Source of the DNA: Mucidula mucida
Taxonomy: Eukaryota > Basidiomycota > Agaricomycetes > Agaricales > Physalacriaceae
NCBI GenBank assembly: GCA_015501055.1
Contig: JADNYV010000708.1
Span: 1 to 17,628, forward strand
Direction: 5' to 3'
DNA: 17,628 nucleotides
Shown: one piece after another, positions 1-9,510 of the stretch
How the letters are laid out: each line of letters begins with the position of its first letter
Position numbering within the stretch: the first letter of the stretch is position 1
Notes under the pieces: model-generated
Told to the model about the DNA's origin: nothing
Databases searched by the model: none
What the model saw: the letters and a program-made list of their open reading frames with translations, nothing else
Position numbers and translations under genes: made by a program

Positions 1-415
1 TCTCATTTTCTATCATTGCATCTATCATATCTGTACTGCCATGTCAGGACAATATGCAAGCCAGTGGATGTAGTCAACTACCCAGGCCACAGACAGTGTC
101 ATGAACGGGTTGTTGGTCTCTGTCAGCAGAGCAAAAACATAGTCTGTAGAGTGATAGTGTAGATAGTTTGTTGTCATAGAAGGCTGTACGTGTTTGTGAG
201 CCACCCTCATCACGGCGACTTAAGTCTAGTAGGTAGACGAGTACACCACTATGTTGCCCTTCAATGGCCCACTTCCATTGCTTCTTGAGTAGCCTAGTGA
301 CTGAATTGACCCAGTGTTCACTTGCTTGTAGTACCTCTGATCCCAAGGGTAATGAACAGGAGAATAGTAAAGTGAGTTTTGATGCTCGCGTCGCGGTTTT
401 CATATACCTCCCATC
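1..415. repeat. Direct repeat, copy 1 (415 bp visible)
   Basis: This segment recurs at 10699-11113 in the same orientation. Comparing base by base I find only two differences (149 G/C and 239 G/A) and no indel. The left end coincides with the window edge, so the repeat may extend further left. On the right the match runs to 415, exactly where the retrotransposon interrupts copy 2, so the true right end is also unknown. Copy 1 continues uninterrupted into TGTCTATTTTC. Two minus-strand frames are open across parts of it (25-213 and 74-403), but neither gives a recognisable protein. Confidence 0.95.
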
Positions 416-754
416 TGTCTATTTTCTCACTGCTTCGCTCAGAGATGTAAGAAAGGTATCTAATTTAGATCCTTAAATCATCAAGGCCGGGAAATGCTGT
501 ATTCTGGTGCTTATCCTCACTTTAACCGCTTCTAGGTGATTATCCGGACCACCGGTACGGATAGTATAGACACTGAAATATGTGCTTGGTGAAGGTGTAC
601 GCTGAATATTGGCGAGTGACTTAAGGCGCTCAGCGTGTTGATTTGAAGCAGTGGCTGTTAATTCCACTAGAAATACAGTGGTAGCACTGAATACATGGTA
701 CAGATAATAAGAATACATAGAAACTAGATGTCGAAAACGGGGACAGAACAAATC
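416..754. other. Stretch without a recognised gene
   Basis: This lies between the repeat and the stop codon of the minus-strand nuclease relic. A minus-strand frame is open from 751 to 473 just behind that stop codon. I recognise no motif in it and take it as likely 3' flanking sequence. The first part may be a continuation of the direct repeat. Confidence 0.4.
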
Positions 755-1237
755 CTACCGCTGCTTTCCAAGACGGAATTCGCGTCCAATTTCTCTGCTA
801 CCAACATCTCTAGCTATAACGAACCGGCCAGCTACGACTTTCACGGTGCCAAGCATGATCTTGTCCTTTATCTTCTTCAAAGCGGGCAGGGCTTTCAGGC
901 GAGGATCATCCAAGCCACCCACATTCGGCCGGCCCCCAACGCTGGAACGCGCCCATTTTTCTGTCGGGAGACCGTCCCTCGCGGTTTCCTCGCCATAGCC
1001 ATGCACTTGAGTCTTGGAAGAACGCATGCTGTGGAAGATGCTTTCACGTTTTCGGTCGCCATGTTCGTCGTAGAAGAGATTCCGCAGGTTCGTTGGAAGA
1101 AAATCTGCTTCGCGCTCCGCCGGGACCTTTGGCCTTGGGATCGGGACACTTTGTGTCGTTCCACTCGCTCGCCGGAATGGCGTCCAGCACCTTCACAAAG
1201 GCGGCAAGAATGGGGTGTGCATTGTACGTGACTTTGA
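755..1237 (-). pseudogene. Frameshifted C-terminal fragment of a PD-(D/E)XK-nuclease-type protein (paralog of the gene at 3781-6803)
   Basis: Read on the minus strand, this segment encodes a stretch clearly related to the last ~145 residues of the plus-strand protein. Shared blocks include HPILAAFVKVLDAIPASEW (versus YPILEKFMKCLDAFPASEW), PTNLRNLF (versus PTKLKELF), ARDG, and near the end VGGLDDPRLKALP and VVAGRFVIARDVG (versus VGGLRDPRIQALP and VVAGRFVITKEVG). The first block lies in a different frame from the rest; the switch falls at about 1125-1157 and needs one extra or two missing bases. An in-frame TAA sits just upstream at about 1253, and the D...E-x-K active-site segment is not found upstream. 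I therefore read this as a 5'-truncated relic. It lies downstream of and codirectional with the ATPase gene at 2008-3447, so both may descend from one NTPase-nuclease gene. A sequencing error at the shift is possible. Confidence 0.7.
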
Positions 1238-1239
1238 CC

Positions 1240-2007
1240 TTGACTGTGGTTGTCGTTGATTACTATCGGAAGCCGAACAAAGTGCGGTTGCCCCGATCGC
1301 GCGCCACTTCTCTTGGGATATCACCTGCGTTGTACGAGACGAAGTGCACAATCGTTGTGACGATTCTCCAGTGGTACTCTTGGTGCATCGGCTCCCTGCG
1401 AAAATATCCCTGAGACCGGTGTCCATATTTGCGGTTCACCTTACGAAGTGCCTCCATTCGACGCCCCAGATGCTACATTGTCGTGGCCTGACAGTGCGCG
1501 AAATGAACGTACAAAGGGTACCTCCCCTTCGAAAAGAATTTCGCTGAAAACACAGCAACAACCTTCTGCAGACAATACCATTTCTGTCTGTCGTGTGCCC
1601 TAGTCGGCCGTAGATAGAATTCGTTGCAACAGAGAGAGCTGCACTTGTATGTGAGGAAGCGGTGTGGTCAGGACAAGCACCGGATGTGGACTGGAAGAAA
1701 ATATCAGCGCGTAAGACAACAGGAGGCATGCAGCAAGCTACTTCGATCTTCATCAAAGAAAACGAATCAATCTGACGCGAGATGAAATCAAGGCCCAGAA
1801 AGAGTGCTATAGAATAAAAGGAGAAGCGTGTTGGTATAGGACACATTCATGATAATGCAATACGATGTCGACAATGAAAGAGACACAGCGAAGATACGGG
1901 ATAGCCAGAAAATGAAAGTTTATGGTACATTGGCGAGTAGCAATAGGTGGAGAAAGCGGAGAAAGACAGCATGCAATCGGTTGGAGGAAAATGTAACGAT
2001 ATAACGA
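1240..2007. other. Stretch without a recognised gene
   Basis: This lies between the nuclease relic and the stop codon of the minus-strand ATPase gene. The minus frame 1846-1436 is open, but I recognise no motif in it or in the shorter frames. If the ATPase gene and the relic were once one gene, the missing middle and the nuclease active site should have lain here. I could not find a counterpart of the WEFKNI block of the plus-strand protein. Confidence 0.4.
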
Positions 2008-3447
2008 TTATCTCAGAAATGGAAAATTGGGTTCATAGTCATCTTGCCCAATCCTCTTCCGTAGCATACCAAGAACATCGGACATGCTGCACGACTCGAA
2101 GCGATCATCCCGCGTCTCCATTGCATGAGCCACGAAAGGCTCGACGTCCTCGGGGGCAAGACACTCCGCGGCAAGCCCAGCAATCTCTTCCTTGGAGAAG
2201 CCAAATGTGCGGTTGACTAAATTCGAGTTGGAAGTCCCGCCTGCGATGCCGCTGAAAAATTCTCCTCGTCGGTATCCTGGAGTTCGTCCCCTCTGTGTCC
2301 ATGCCGGCTCATCCGAGAAAGGTAGAGCAACTGCAAAGCCTCCAGTAATAGCGCCATGAACCATCGCTCGGTGGACAGGCTCGAGTAAGGACCGTTGGAG
2401 GATTGATTGAATCGCGTCGATGTTGTCCTCGGTCGATTTCACGAGCGGAGCATTTAAGTTGTCGATGAGAAGAACAACGCTGTACTCTGAGAGAGCTACA
2501 ATTTCCTGAAAGCAAATTGAGCTCAGAAACACACCCTTTAGGCCAAGAACAACTCACCATCACCCATTCAAAGACCGATCCTTGCATGTCGTTATACATC
2601 CGGCGGTTTATTTCGGGTTGGGATATGTCAAGAAGATCTCGATAACGAATCAAAAATCCTCGCATTTCGCTATGCAATTGCTTGGCGAATCCAGCTTGAA
2701 ATGCGCCGGGCTCGGACGGAAGTATATCGAGGTCTAGACAAAGGACTAAAGCCTCTTCCCTAGAGGACGGCCCATAGACTTGACAGAATCCCTCTCGACG
2801 ATTGAGGTCCTGGATACTAGCCACCATGGAGAGGAAACTACTTTTTCCAAAACCGTGGGGTCGACGAATCAGGGTAAGGCGGCCGTCAAGGGTCTCAATG
2901 TCACAAAGTTGCTGTGTTTGGGCCAATTTATCGACGAAGATTGTTGGTGACTTGACGAAGATATCGAACGAGGCCCGCTGCGCGAAGGGAAGGCGCTACA
3001 ACGTCTCATAAGAGACGGATTGAAGATGCTGAAATATTACTTACTCTTATACCTCCAACACGTCCAATACAAATATGTTTCCGGAGGCGAACAGGCTTCT
3101 GGTATTTCGAAGGGAACGCTTCCAGCCCTTCCGCCCACGCGTCGGGCTCGTCTTCAGACTCTGACGAATGGTCGGAGTGTTCTTGGTTGTGACTTGGCTC
3201 GTTATACAAGTTGAATGCTTGCTTGTCGTTGTCAGAATCGCTAGACGACGAGCTGGGCGGGGATTCCAAAAAGCCGTCTGTTCCTAGTTGAGCGAACACA
3301 GAACGCGACAATACATAATCTCTTACCACTGTCATCAGAACGAGGCGACGGGCTATCATAGTCAACGTCAAAAGCCGGACTGTGACAGGGAGAACTAGCC
3401 AAACTGATCAGTGATTGAGAAATGTGCAGAGCTGGGGTAGATGCCAT
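2008..3447 (-). CDS. AAA-ATPase-like protein, nuclease domain absent (four exons, 431 aa)
   Basis: Exons on the minus strand are 3447-3327, 3283-3045, 2995-2558 and 2505-2008. The introns are 43, 49 and 52 nt, with GT-AG ends and donors GTAAGA, GTAAGT and GTGAGT. The start sits in a good context (CTACCAATGG). Residues 1-120 are low complexity, rich in Ser, Asp and Glu. The ATPase-like part follows: FVDK at 140-143 (the usual YVDK(T) block), Walker A HGFGKSS at 167-173, a Walker B-like VVLLIDN at 276-282, AITGG near 318, and FGFSKEEIAGL near 367-377. This order matches the fungal AAA-ATPase-like family (PF09820 type), usually joined to a PD-(D/E)XK nuclease. Here the frame ends soon after the FGF block, so no nuclease is encoded. 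The family usually has IDEYD in Walker B; this protein has IDNLN, so it may bind ATP but hydrolyse it poorly. It is head to head with the nuclease gene at 3781. An unseen further 3' exon is possible. Confidence 0.72.
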
Positions 3448-3780
3448 TGGTAGATGATGGTGGTTAAGAGAGAAATGTCGCCGGGCGCCCTTTGTTGATC
3501 GTGCTCATGTGACTTGCCGGTTCCCGATCATTCGCACCCTGCAGCATCGATAAGTTGAATATTATGGGCGCCCTGTCTCTTCGTCTCGCTCAAGCGGTAC
3601 GTCGTCATTTCCACGGCGCCAGTTGCCAATTTCTGGATATCGTGCTAGGTAACGTGCGCGTCACGTTCTATACACTTACACTTTGATCTCTTTGTCGGCC
3701 TCAGTGCTATTCGACTCATTGCATTCTGTGGTCTCTTTCTTCCTCCAACCACCATCCCCCCATCGCCACACCCTGTCGCT
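3448..3780. promoter_or_regulatory. Shared divergent promoter region
   Basis: This 333-bp gap separates the start codons of two divergent genes, so both promoters must lie within it or reach into the genes. The palindrome GGGCGCCC occurs at 3483-3490 and 3566-3573, and its GGCGCC core again at 3615-3620. Before the plus-strand ATG lies a CT-rich leader (about 3727-3780), common in basidiomycete genes. No convincing TATA box was seen. Regulation of both genes from the shared region is inferred from the layout. Confidence 0.55.
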
Positions 3781-6700
3781 ATGTCTCTCTCTAAATCTGT
3801 AGACCCCGGCGGGCCGATTAGATTCGTGGTTGCTCTTGCTGGGCATACCAGCCAGGGCAAACTATCTTATGAGATCGTTGCACCCCAGTCCTCTGATATC
3901 ACCCCGGCCTACATCGCTACCCAAGTCAATGGTCAACACGAATCATCTTGCGCTTGCCCATGGCGTGGCAGCCGATATCACATCTATGCCCATGAGTTTG
4001 ACATAATGCGCGAGCTTTCTCGAGATTGGCTGAGCAACATCTCTCCCGGTAATCCCCCCGATCAATTTGCTTTACTTCCATCGACGCACGATTGGCCAGT
4101 GCCCTCTGACTACACAGCCCACCTATCTGCCAATCCTCGTTTCGCGCACTTCATTATATGTCACGTCGAAGTCAACAAAGATTTGAAGCGCAAAGCGTCA
4201 TCTGATTCCGCGGATGTAGCCTCTATTCAGTCCTCCAAACAACGGAAGCTCGCAAAGACCCTCCCTATCATCGTGAAGAACTTTGGTGACGTGAGGATCC
4301 TGCAGATTGGAGACAAAATATCGGCTCCAAAGGGCCGCAGCGTAAGCGATTCTTTGTTTGTTTGCCTTCTATATTCACCCACTTCCGTAGGTTTTGCCGA
4401 CCGACCTGCACGGGGCCTTCCACAGGAACACTTATAGATCTATCGTTGTTGACCAAACGAAGATGCTTGTGCGCGCTTTCAGAGCTGCAACCACATTTGG
4501 TTGGGGCTTTTATTGTTCTCCGGAGTCGTTCGAGGACATGCAGGCCACTCTCTTGTCACTGTTAGCTTTCATCGACCTTCACCCGAAATACACCGACAGC
4601 TTCCAGCACACATTCGGGAAATCCTTTGTGGGTGATTGGATCAGCCAGTATCCCGAGTTTGATTGTCATTCTCGTGCCTTCGTTTTGTCCTTCGTTTTTG
4701 GCCGCCTCGATCCCGACCTCAAAACTGTTGAAGGTTTCGAGAAGAGTATCGAAGACGCTGTTTTGAATGGTGTAAAGAAGGCAATAGACAAGTACCACAC
4801 CGTGCCAGGGATGGAAAGCCTTGGAGAGGTCATTGTAGGGTGCACAAGTTGTAGTGAGGCGTTGCGACGACTTCTGGTGCGTTGACTCGTTCTTTTCAGC
4901 CAAGCTTCCTGTTCTCAACCACATATAGCACTACATCTCTGAACACCGCTCGATGGTTGATGTTCACAACAGCGAAACTGTTATCATGGTCGAGGGCTAT
5001 GACTTGGCGGCAAGGATTGGGCATAGCTCTGACATCACCGCTGCCGCCTCTCCGTCTCACGTTTCTCTAGCAGAAGTTACACGATGCTTCAAGGCCCAAT
5101 TCTACGACGTTATTGAAACCACAGTTGATCCTGTGACACAGACTCCCGTCGTACAAAGACTTATCCTTCAAGGCATGTCGCCTGCATTTATGGAGAATCT
5201 CTGCCTCTCCTCTCCGGTCACAGACCTCAGTCATCTGTCTAGTGTTTGCGGCCTTACGCTGGCGCAAACGACCGCCCTCATCGCATTCTGGTACAACATC
5301 GATGATTTACAAGATCCTCGGGTTCAGCGCGTATTGTCGATTCTCACGAAGACTTGTCCAACTTACACTTACACGTCCTCCCTATCGGACCCGGCGTTGG
5401 TGTACCATTTCCCTCGAAAATATCTCAAAACCTACTTTACCGCATTTGCAAAGGATCCAAGTCCTTCAGAAACGGCGGTACGAAAGGCAATGGCGTCCTT
5501 GAGCCATGCGTCGCCTACCATGCCACGCGGTGTCTTTGAGTCTGTATGCACGTTATACGGGCAAGGCAGCTTATTTTGGGCGAACGATGTCGCCTCAGAT
5601 CTTTTACACGACGAACTTGAGGTGTCCTCGGCAGAGGGCTTGTGCCTTCGTTTCAGCTATCGTCGTACACCCATGCATATCTCACCGCCGAACTCTTCGA
5701 CCCGAGAGGTCAGAGAGATCACGCCGGTTCACATGGCCCAGGTTCTCTTCGAGGAAGGCTTGCTGACATGGCGTCATGATCGGACTAACAACAAGCGTCG
5801 CTACCGATTTTGTAGCGCTGCCGTCAAAGCAAAGGTAAAATCTCATGGAGTATCAAACGAGTATCAATCGCTAACCCGTTGTGATTAGTTCATCAGGACA
5901 ATCGTCGAGCGGAGCGCTCTGAAGATACGACAAGTGCCAGCTACGTTTAGAGAGCCTGCTGTTACGTGGATCAAAGACGTGCTATCGGCTCATCTTTCGA
6001 AACGTCCGTTTATGTCTGTGGTTTACCTGACAGAGAATGTCGGACAGACAGCCGTCAATATCATCACAGAGGTCTCCCTCCCTACTGAGGGTAATCTTCG
6101 TGGTCATTCATTTATGGAGGTCATGACACAGCGGGGCAAGAGGATCGACACCGTTATGCTGATTCTCAATGCTGACTCGGAGAAAAAGCGCGCAGCGATG
6201 CACTTTTGGGAATTCAAGAATATTCCGATTGCAGACCTCTACGAGGCCACATACTGCCGCTCTCTCCCTAGGTGCGGCAAGCAGCTGGCCTACAGCGCCT
6301 ACCCGATCCTTGAAAAGTTCATGAAATGTCTAGACGCCTTTCCGGCGTCTGAATGGGACGCCACGGGCTACTCCGACAATCCCAATGATTGGCCGGCACT
6401 CCCGAAGCCGCCTCTCGCCTCTTGGAAGCCAACAAAGCTGAAGGAACTCTTCTACTGGGGTTATGACTCCAACAAAACGGGCTCAGCCCGGCGAGTCAAA
6501 TACAGCATTTATAGGACTATGCGGGAGTCTAACAGACAGGTCTGGCGGTACGGCCTGGAAGCCGCAAGAGATGGTCCTCCGTCGAATAATGAGCTTCCTC
6601 CCATGCATAACACGAAGGATTTCCCGGATGTTGGCGGCTTGAGAGATCCCCGTATTCAGGCTCTTCCCGCATCAACAAGAGTCAACGACCACATCCGACT

Positions 6701-6803
6701 TGGGATTGTGATTGTCGTGGCAGGGCGATTTGTTATTACGAAAGAAGTAGGTAAAGCGCGTACTAAACGAGAATTCCGCGCCACGGATCCCGTCGAGTCA
6801 TGA
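3781..6803 (+). CDS. Degenerate AAA-ATPase-like domain fused to a C-terminal PD-(D/E)XK nuclease (four exons, 955 aa)
   Basis: Exons are 3781-4341, 4391-4876, 4929-5834 and 5889-6803. The introns are 49, 52 and 54 nt with GT-AG ends; the last has a CTAAC branch site. Joined exons stay in frame throughout. Residues 1-187 form an unrecognised N-terminal part with a bipartite basic, NLS-like stretch (KRK 136-138, KQRK 153-156). VVDQTK at 206-211 fits the family's YVDKT block. The expected P-loop falls at about 230-240, where the sequence reads SPESFEDMQAT, so GK(S/T) is missing. The Walker B place reads VIMVEGYD (367-374) rather than LIDEYD. ILQGMSPAF and CGLT follow in family order. The nuclease has E712, D738 and E759-F-K761 in WEFKNI, a complete D...E-x-K set. 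The whole resembles Crinkler/RHS-type NTPase-nuclease proteins. A nuclear DNA-cutting role is inference. Confidence 0.75.
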
Positions 6804-6989
6804 CACTATTGTATATACTTCATGTCAACTGCTATACATGTATACTAGCTTGCGTATCAACTGGGCTACTACCTGTAATACCCTCTTTATTTCCAAAGGT
6901 TCCAGCATGACCGTTCACCACATGTACACAACTCTTGTCGCATTCAGTCTCTCTCTTCCTATCTTACCTCGCTAACTCACTTCTGTTCT
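6804..6989. other. 3' flank of the nuclease gene
   Basis: AT-rich sequence follows the stop codon, with several TATACAT-like motifs between 6811 and 6845 and no clear AATAAA signal. Nothing further can be supported here. Confidence 0.35.
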
Positions 6990-7440
6990 TTGGCCTCCCG
7001 CCCACGGCATCGTATCCGACTCGCTCTGGTCAGTCATTTGCCTTTGATGGTCGGCAACGCGCTTGTTGACGCATTTCGCAGCGCTTGGCTTTCCCGTGGG
7101 CCGTGGACGCGCGCTCCCGACTTCAGCGTCGTTGACGGGCTTCTCCACCTTTTAGCTCTCCTCTTCTACAACGGGTAGTGATACTAGAAAGGTTACAATG
7201 GTGTGTTGACGTCGTCTGGCCGAACACCACATTTACATGTCCGTATTTTAGGCATCCACAGTAAGCGCACCGTACATATTGCCTGGACTGACACTTACCA
7301 TTGACGCAGGCGCTGCTTTCAAAGGCGTTTGAAGCACTTCTTTCTTCATCATTGTGACTCTGACATGGCTGGATTCCAATCCTTTCGACTAGACCTACCA
7401 AATTAGGCGCTAGGAGCGGCTGTGAGAACAATACAAGATA
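6990..7440 (+). other. Possible exon fragments of an unrecognised gene, first block
   Basis: A plus-strand frame is open to 7178, with an internal ATG at 7049 (MVGNALVDAF...). It ends in a hydrophobic run, GLLHLLALLFYNG, directly before a GTAGTG donor-like sequence. A TTTTAG acceptor-like site near 7250 and a GTAAGC...ACGCAG pair (about 7261-7310) follow, suggesting short exons separated by ~50-nt introns. I cannot join them into one convincing protein. No family is recognised. Confidence 0.2.
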
Positions 7441-7579
7441 CGCTGTGTCACCTTACCCTCTAATTTTACTCATCTGTTGCCCGTAGGCCACACGACGTGA
7501 ACAGGCTATGACATCAACGGTAAGTAGTCTTGTTATTGTGTTTGTGTCCAATTCTCCTCATATTTCACAAGTGTTCTAG

Positions 7580-7987
7580 TAACATCGCACATTCCCGTCT
7601 GTGACGCAACCTTCATCAACTCTCAAGGGATCATTTGGCTTTGTGCCGGTGAAAACCATTCTAACTTCGCGCTGGATGGTTCCAACGTCGTCTTTGCGAC
7701 CTCAGTCTACGCCGCTATACAAGAATGCCTTACGGATACCGCTGTTTTCATCACGGCTGGCGGTCTCATTAGTAAATCCATAGCGGTGAGTATTTTATTG
7801 CCATCCTCCAACCCCCCTTCACGTTCAACTTGCTTTTCAGACCGTCCTCCATTTTCTGGGTTAGCCTTGCGGTATTGTACGCCGCCTCGACATATGCCTC
7901 CAGGTTGATGTATCATCAAAACATCACAACTATTTGCTCTCCTTTGTGCAACACCAACAAAGCCTCTGCGGCTCTGATCAATCTCTG
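7580..7987 (+). pseudogene. Two exon-like blocks of an unrecognised, perhaps broken gene
   Basis: Block one (7580-7785) follows a CTAG acceptor and ends at a GTGAGT donor. One frame is open throughout, with protein-like text such as GIIWLCAGENHSNFALDG and AVFITAGGLISKSIA. Block two (7841-7987) follows a CTTTTCAG acceptor and ends at another GTGAGT. Its best frame reads WVSLAVLYAASTYASRLMY, possibly membrane-associated. The two preferred frames do not join in phase across the intron of about 55 nt, so the gene is either decayed or spliced differently (a GTTAG acceptor inside block two would give another open frame). A donor GTAAGT near 7520 suggests an earlier exon. No family recognised. Confidence 0.3.
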
Positions 7988-8126
7988 GTGAGTATTCCTT
8001 TTATGAAGTGATAACACCCACAATTGAATTTACCTTCATAGACAAAGCCCCTGCGGCTCTGATTAATCTCTGGTGGGTATTCCTTTTATGAAATGATAAC
8101 ATTCACCATTGAATTCACGTTCACAG
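7957..8126. repeat. Tandem duplication, two 85-bp units (7957-8041 and 8042-8126)
   Basis: The two units align without gaps at roughly 88% identity. Each consists of ~31 bp that reads like coding sequence (AAAGCC.CTGCGGCTCTGAT.AATCTCTG) followed by a sequence with GTGAGT or GTGGGT at its start and CATAG or CACAG at its end, i.e. an intron of ~54 bp. The unit boundary coincides with the acceptor AG. The duplication therefore looks like an exon plus its downstream intron. Confidence 0.85.
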
Positions 8127-8409
8127 ACTGTTTCTTTTTGCTGATACAGTTGCTTTCAGGCAGCTTAAGAACTTTGAATTGTGGGTAGGACATGGTTGTT
8201 CTCAATACTGGGCAATTTGACGGCTTCAGAGCGTTGGGATGACCCTCTCTTGACTGTGGCATTGTATCATTAGCTGATTCCAGGGAAGTCTTGGCTGCTT
8301 CGCACTTTGGTGACTCTGTCTTTTGATTTGCAAGTGTCTTACTTCCAGGCCTGTCAACGAACTGGTCATCTAGATCAATCTCAGTGCCAAAAGCGCCTCC
8401 GAAGCTCAA
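8086..8409 (-). pseudogene. Minus-strand open frame, unrecognised, probably part of a decayed gene
   Basis: The frame starts MSFGGAFGTEIDLDDQF and is rich in Lys, Ser, Glu and Pro, more like a real hydrophilic tail than a random frame. Directly upstream (about 8410-8490) a different minus frame reads DLMGWAMKKFTRALKHL, as if one gene had been split by a small indel near 8412. Its 3' end overlaps the second 85-bp tandem unit. I recognise no family. Confidence 0.25.
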
Positions 8410-8853
8410 GTGTGTACGCCTACAGATAGATGTTTTAATGCCCTTGTGAACTTCTTCATTGCCCAGCCCATCAGATCAACATCAACTATTGGTGGAACAT
8501 GACTGGTGCGGCGGTGCAAGATGACATGCAAGAACCAAATCAACACAATGACCCAAAGCTTTAGATATTAATGGTGCACTGTAGGTGTTACCAAAGCCCT
8601 TGTTTATTCAAGGTATGCTGTTCAAGTTGGCACTCCGTTTCCTTGTATTGATCATTCATAGTTACAAGACTTGGCACTACTCACTCCAGGACGTATACTT
8701 GGCTAACTATGGCTTACTTTGCCTCAAATTCACCATTGTCTCTGGTGCACTTAACCACCCATTGTTAGACGGTCCTCCTTGCGCACGGGTAACAATGCCA
8801 CCACTTTTTGGAAAGAATTAACCCATATGGCACACAAAGCATACAATTATGGA
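8410..8853. other. Stretch without a recognised gene
   Basis: Short frames on both strands are interrupted by stops. The plus frame 8585-8821 gives a hydrophobic N-terminal run but no recognisable motif. It may be decayed interior of the minus-strand gene whose pieces flank it. Confidence 0.3.
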
Positions 8854-9510
8854 TCAATCATTGAAATTAAAGTGTACCCTTACAATCTCACCAAGCAATT
8901 GAGTGATCTCGTAGTAGATTGGACGGCTGTCTAGTGAGATAAGCAAGTTATATGATTTGGCTTTCATCCTGCTCAGGCTAGAGGTGTAGATGACTATTAT
9001 GCTCTGTGTGCCGCGAACCCCTTCAATGATACATTCTTGCAACTACAAGCTTTATGGTGGGCCACTTATTGCACATGTGGAACACCCAGCAATTCCAGGT
9101 TCTTCTGTAATGAGCGCCCCCAAAGTCACCTTGATACTGCACGATCCGTCTGCAATGGGAAGAGTTATAGTGATCCCACAGTACATGTTTTTGCAGTCAA
9201 CAAACTGCTGACCTGTACGCACCTAGTCCAAAAAGAACTTGTATGACCTGAGGAGCTCTCAGCTTGGTTGAGTACTAAAAGAATACCGCGTTTGTGCATC
9301 ATCAAATGATGGTGGGCAACGAGGAGGGCGATGAACCTCTTTACTTGCTCTTCTTTTTTGAGATCAATGGCGGTCAAGGTGAGCATTAGAGTGTGACTGT
9401 AGTACAGCACCTGAACCCTGTTGTGGTCAAAAAGATGCACAACAAAAGAATCACAATAAGCAGGAACCAACAGCGCCTTAAAAACATATCTTGTGCATTG
9501 TTTGTGAGCT
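8854..9510 (-). pseudogene. Decayed minus-strand gene, faintly like the N-terminal part of fungal FunK1-type kinases
   Basis: The minus frame from about 9510 to 9165 reads FVVHLFDHNRVQVLYYSH, then AIDLKKEEQVKRFIALL and HHLMMHKRGIL. Its pattern (a short beta-rich stretch, a YY/YD-like centre, then a hydrophobic helix, then RGIL) recalls the region ahead of the kinase lobe in basidiomycete FunK1 proteins. Further downstream in other minus frames come VTLGALITEEPGIAG and IYYEITQLLGEIVRVHF (8854-9140), separated by stops. No catalytic HRD/DFG-like motifs were found. The family link is from memory of general patterns and is weak; the reading as a broken gene is somewhat firmer. Confidence 0.3.

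Noticed and set aside
25..403. Minus-strand protein genes in the direct repeat
   Set aside because: Two overlapping frames are open and read partly protein-like, but no family, start context or splice model supports either; kept only as a note in the repeat entry.
728..1231. Plus-strand open frame of 167 aa
   Set aside because: It lies antisense to the nuclease relic, whose minus-strand frames show clear similarity to the protein at 3781-6803; the plus frame has no recognisable content.
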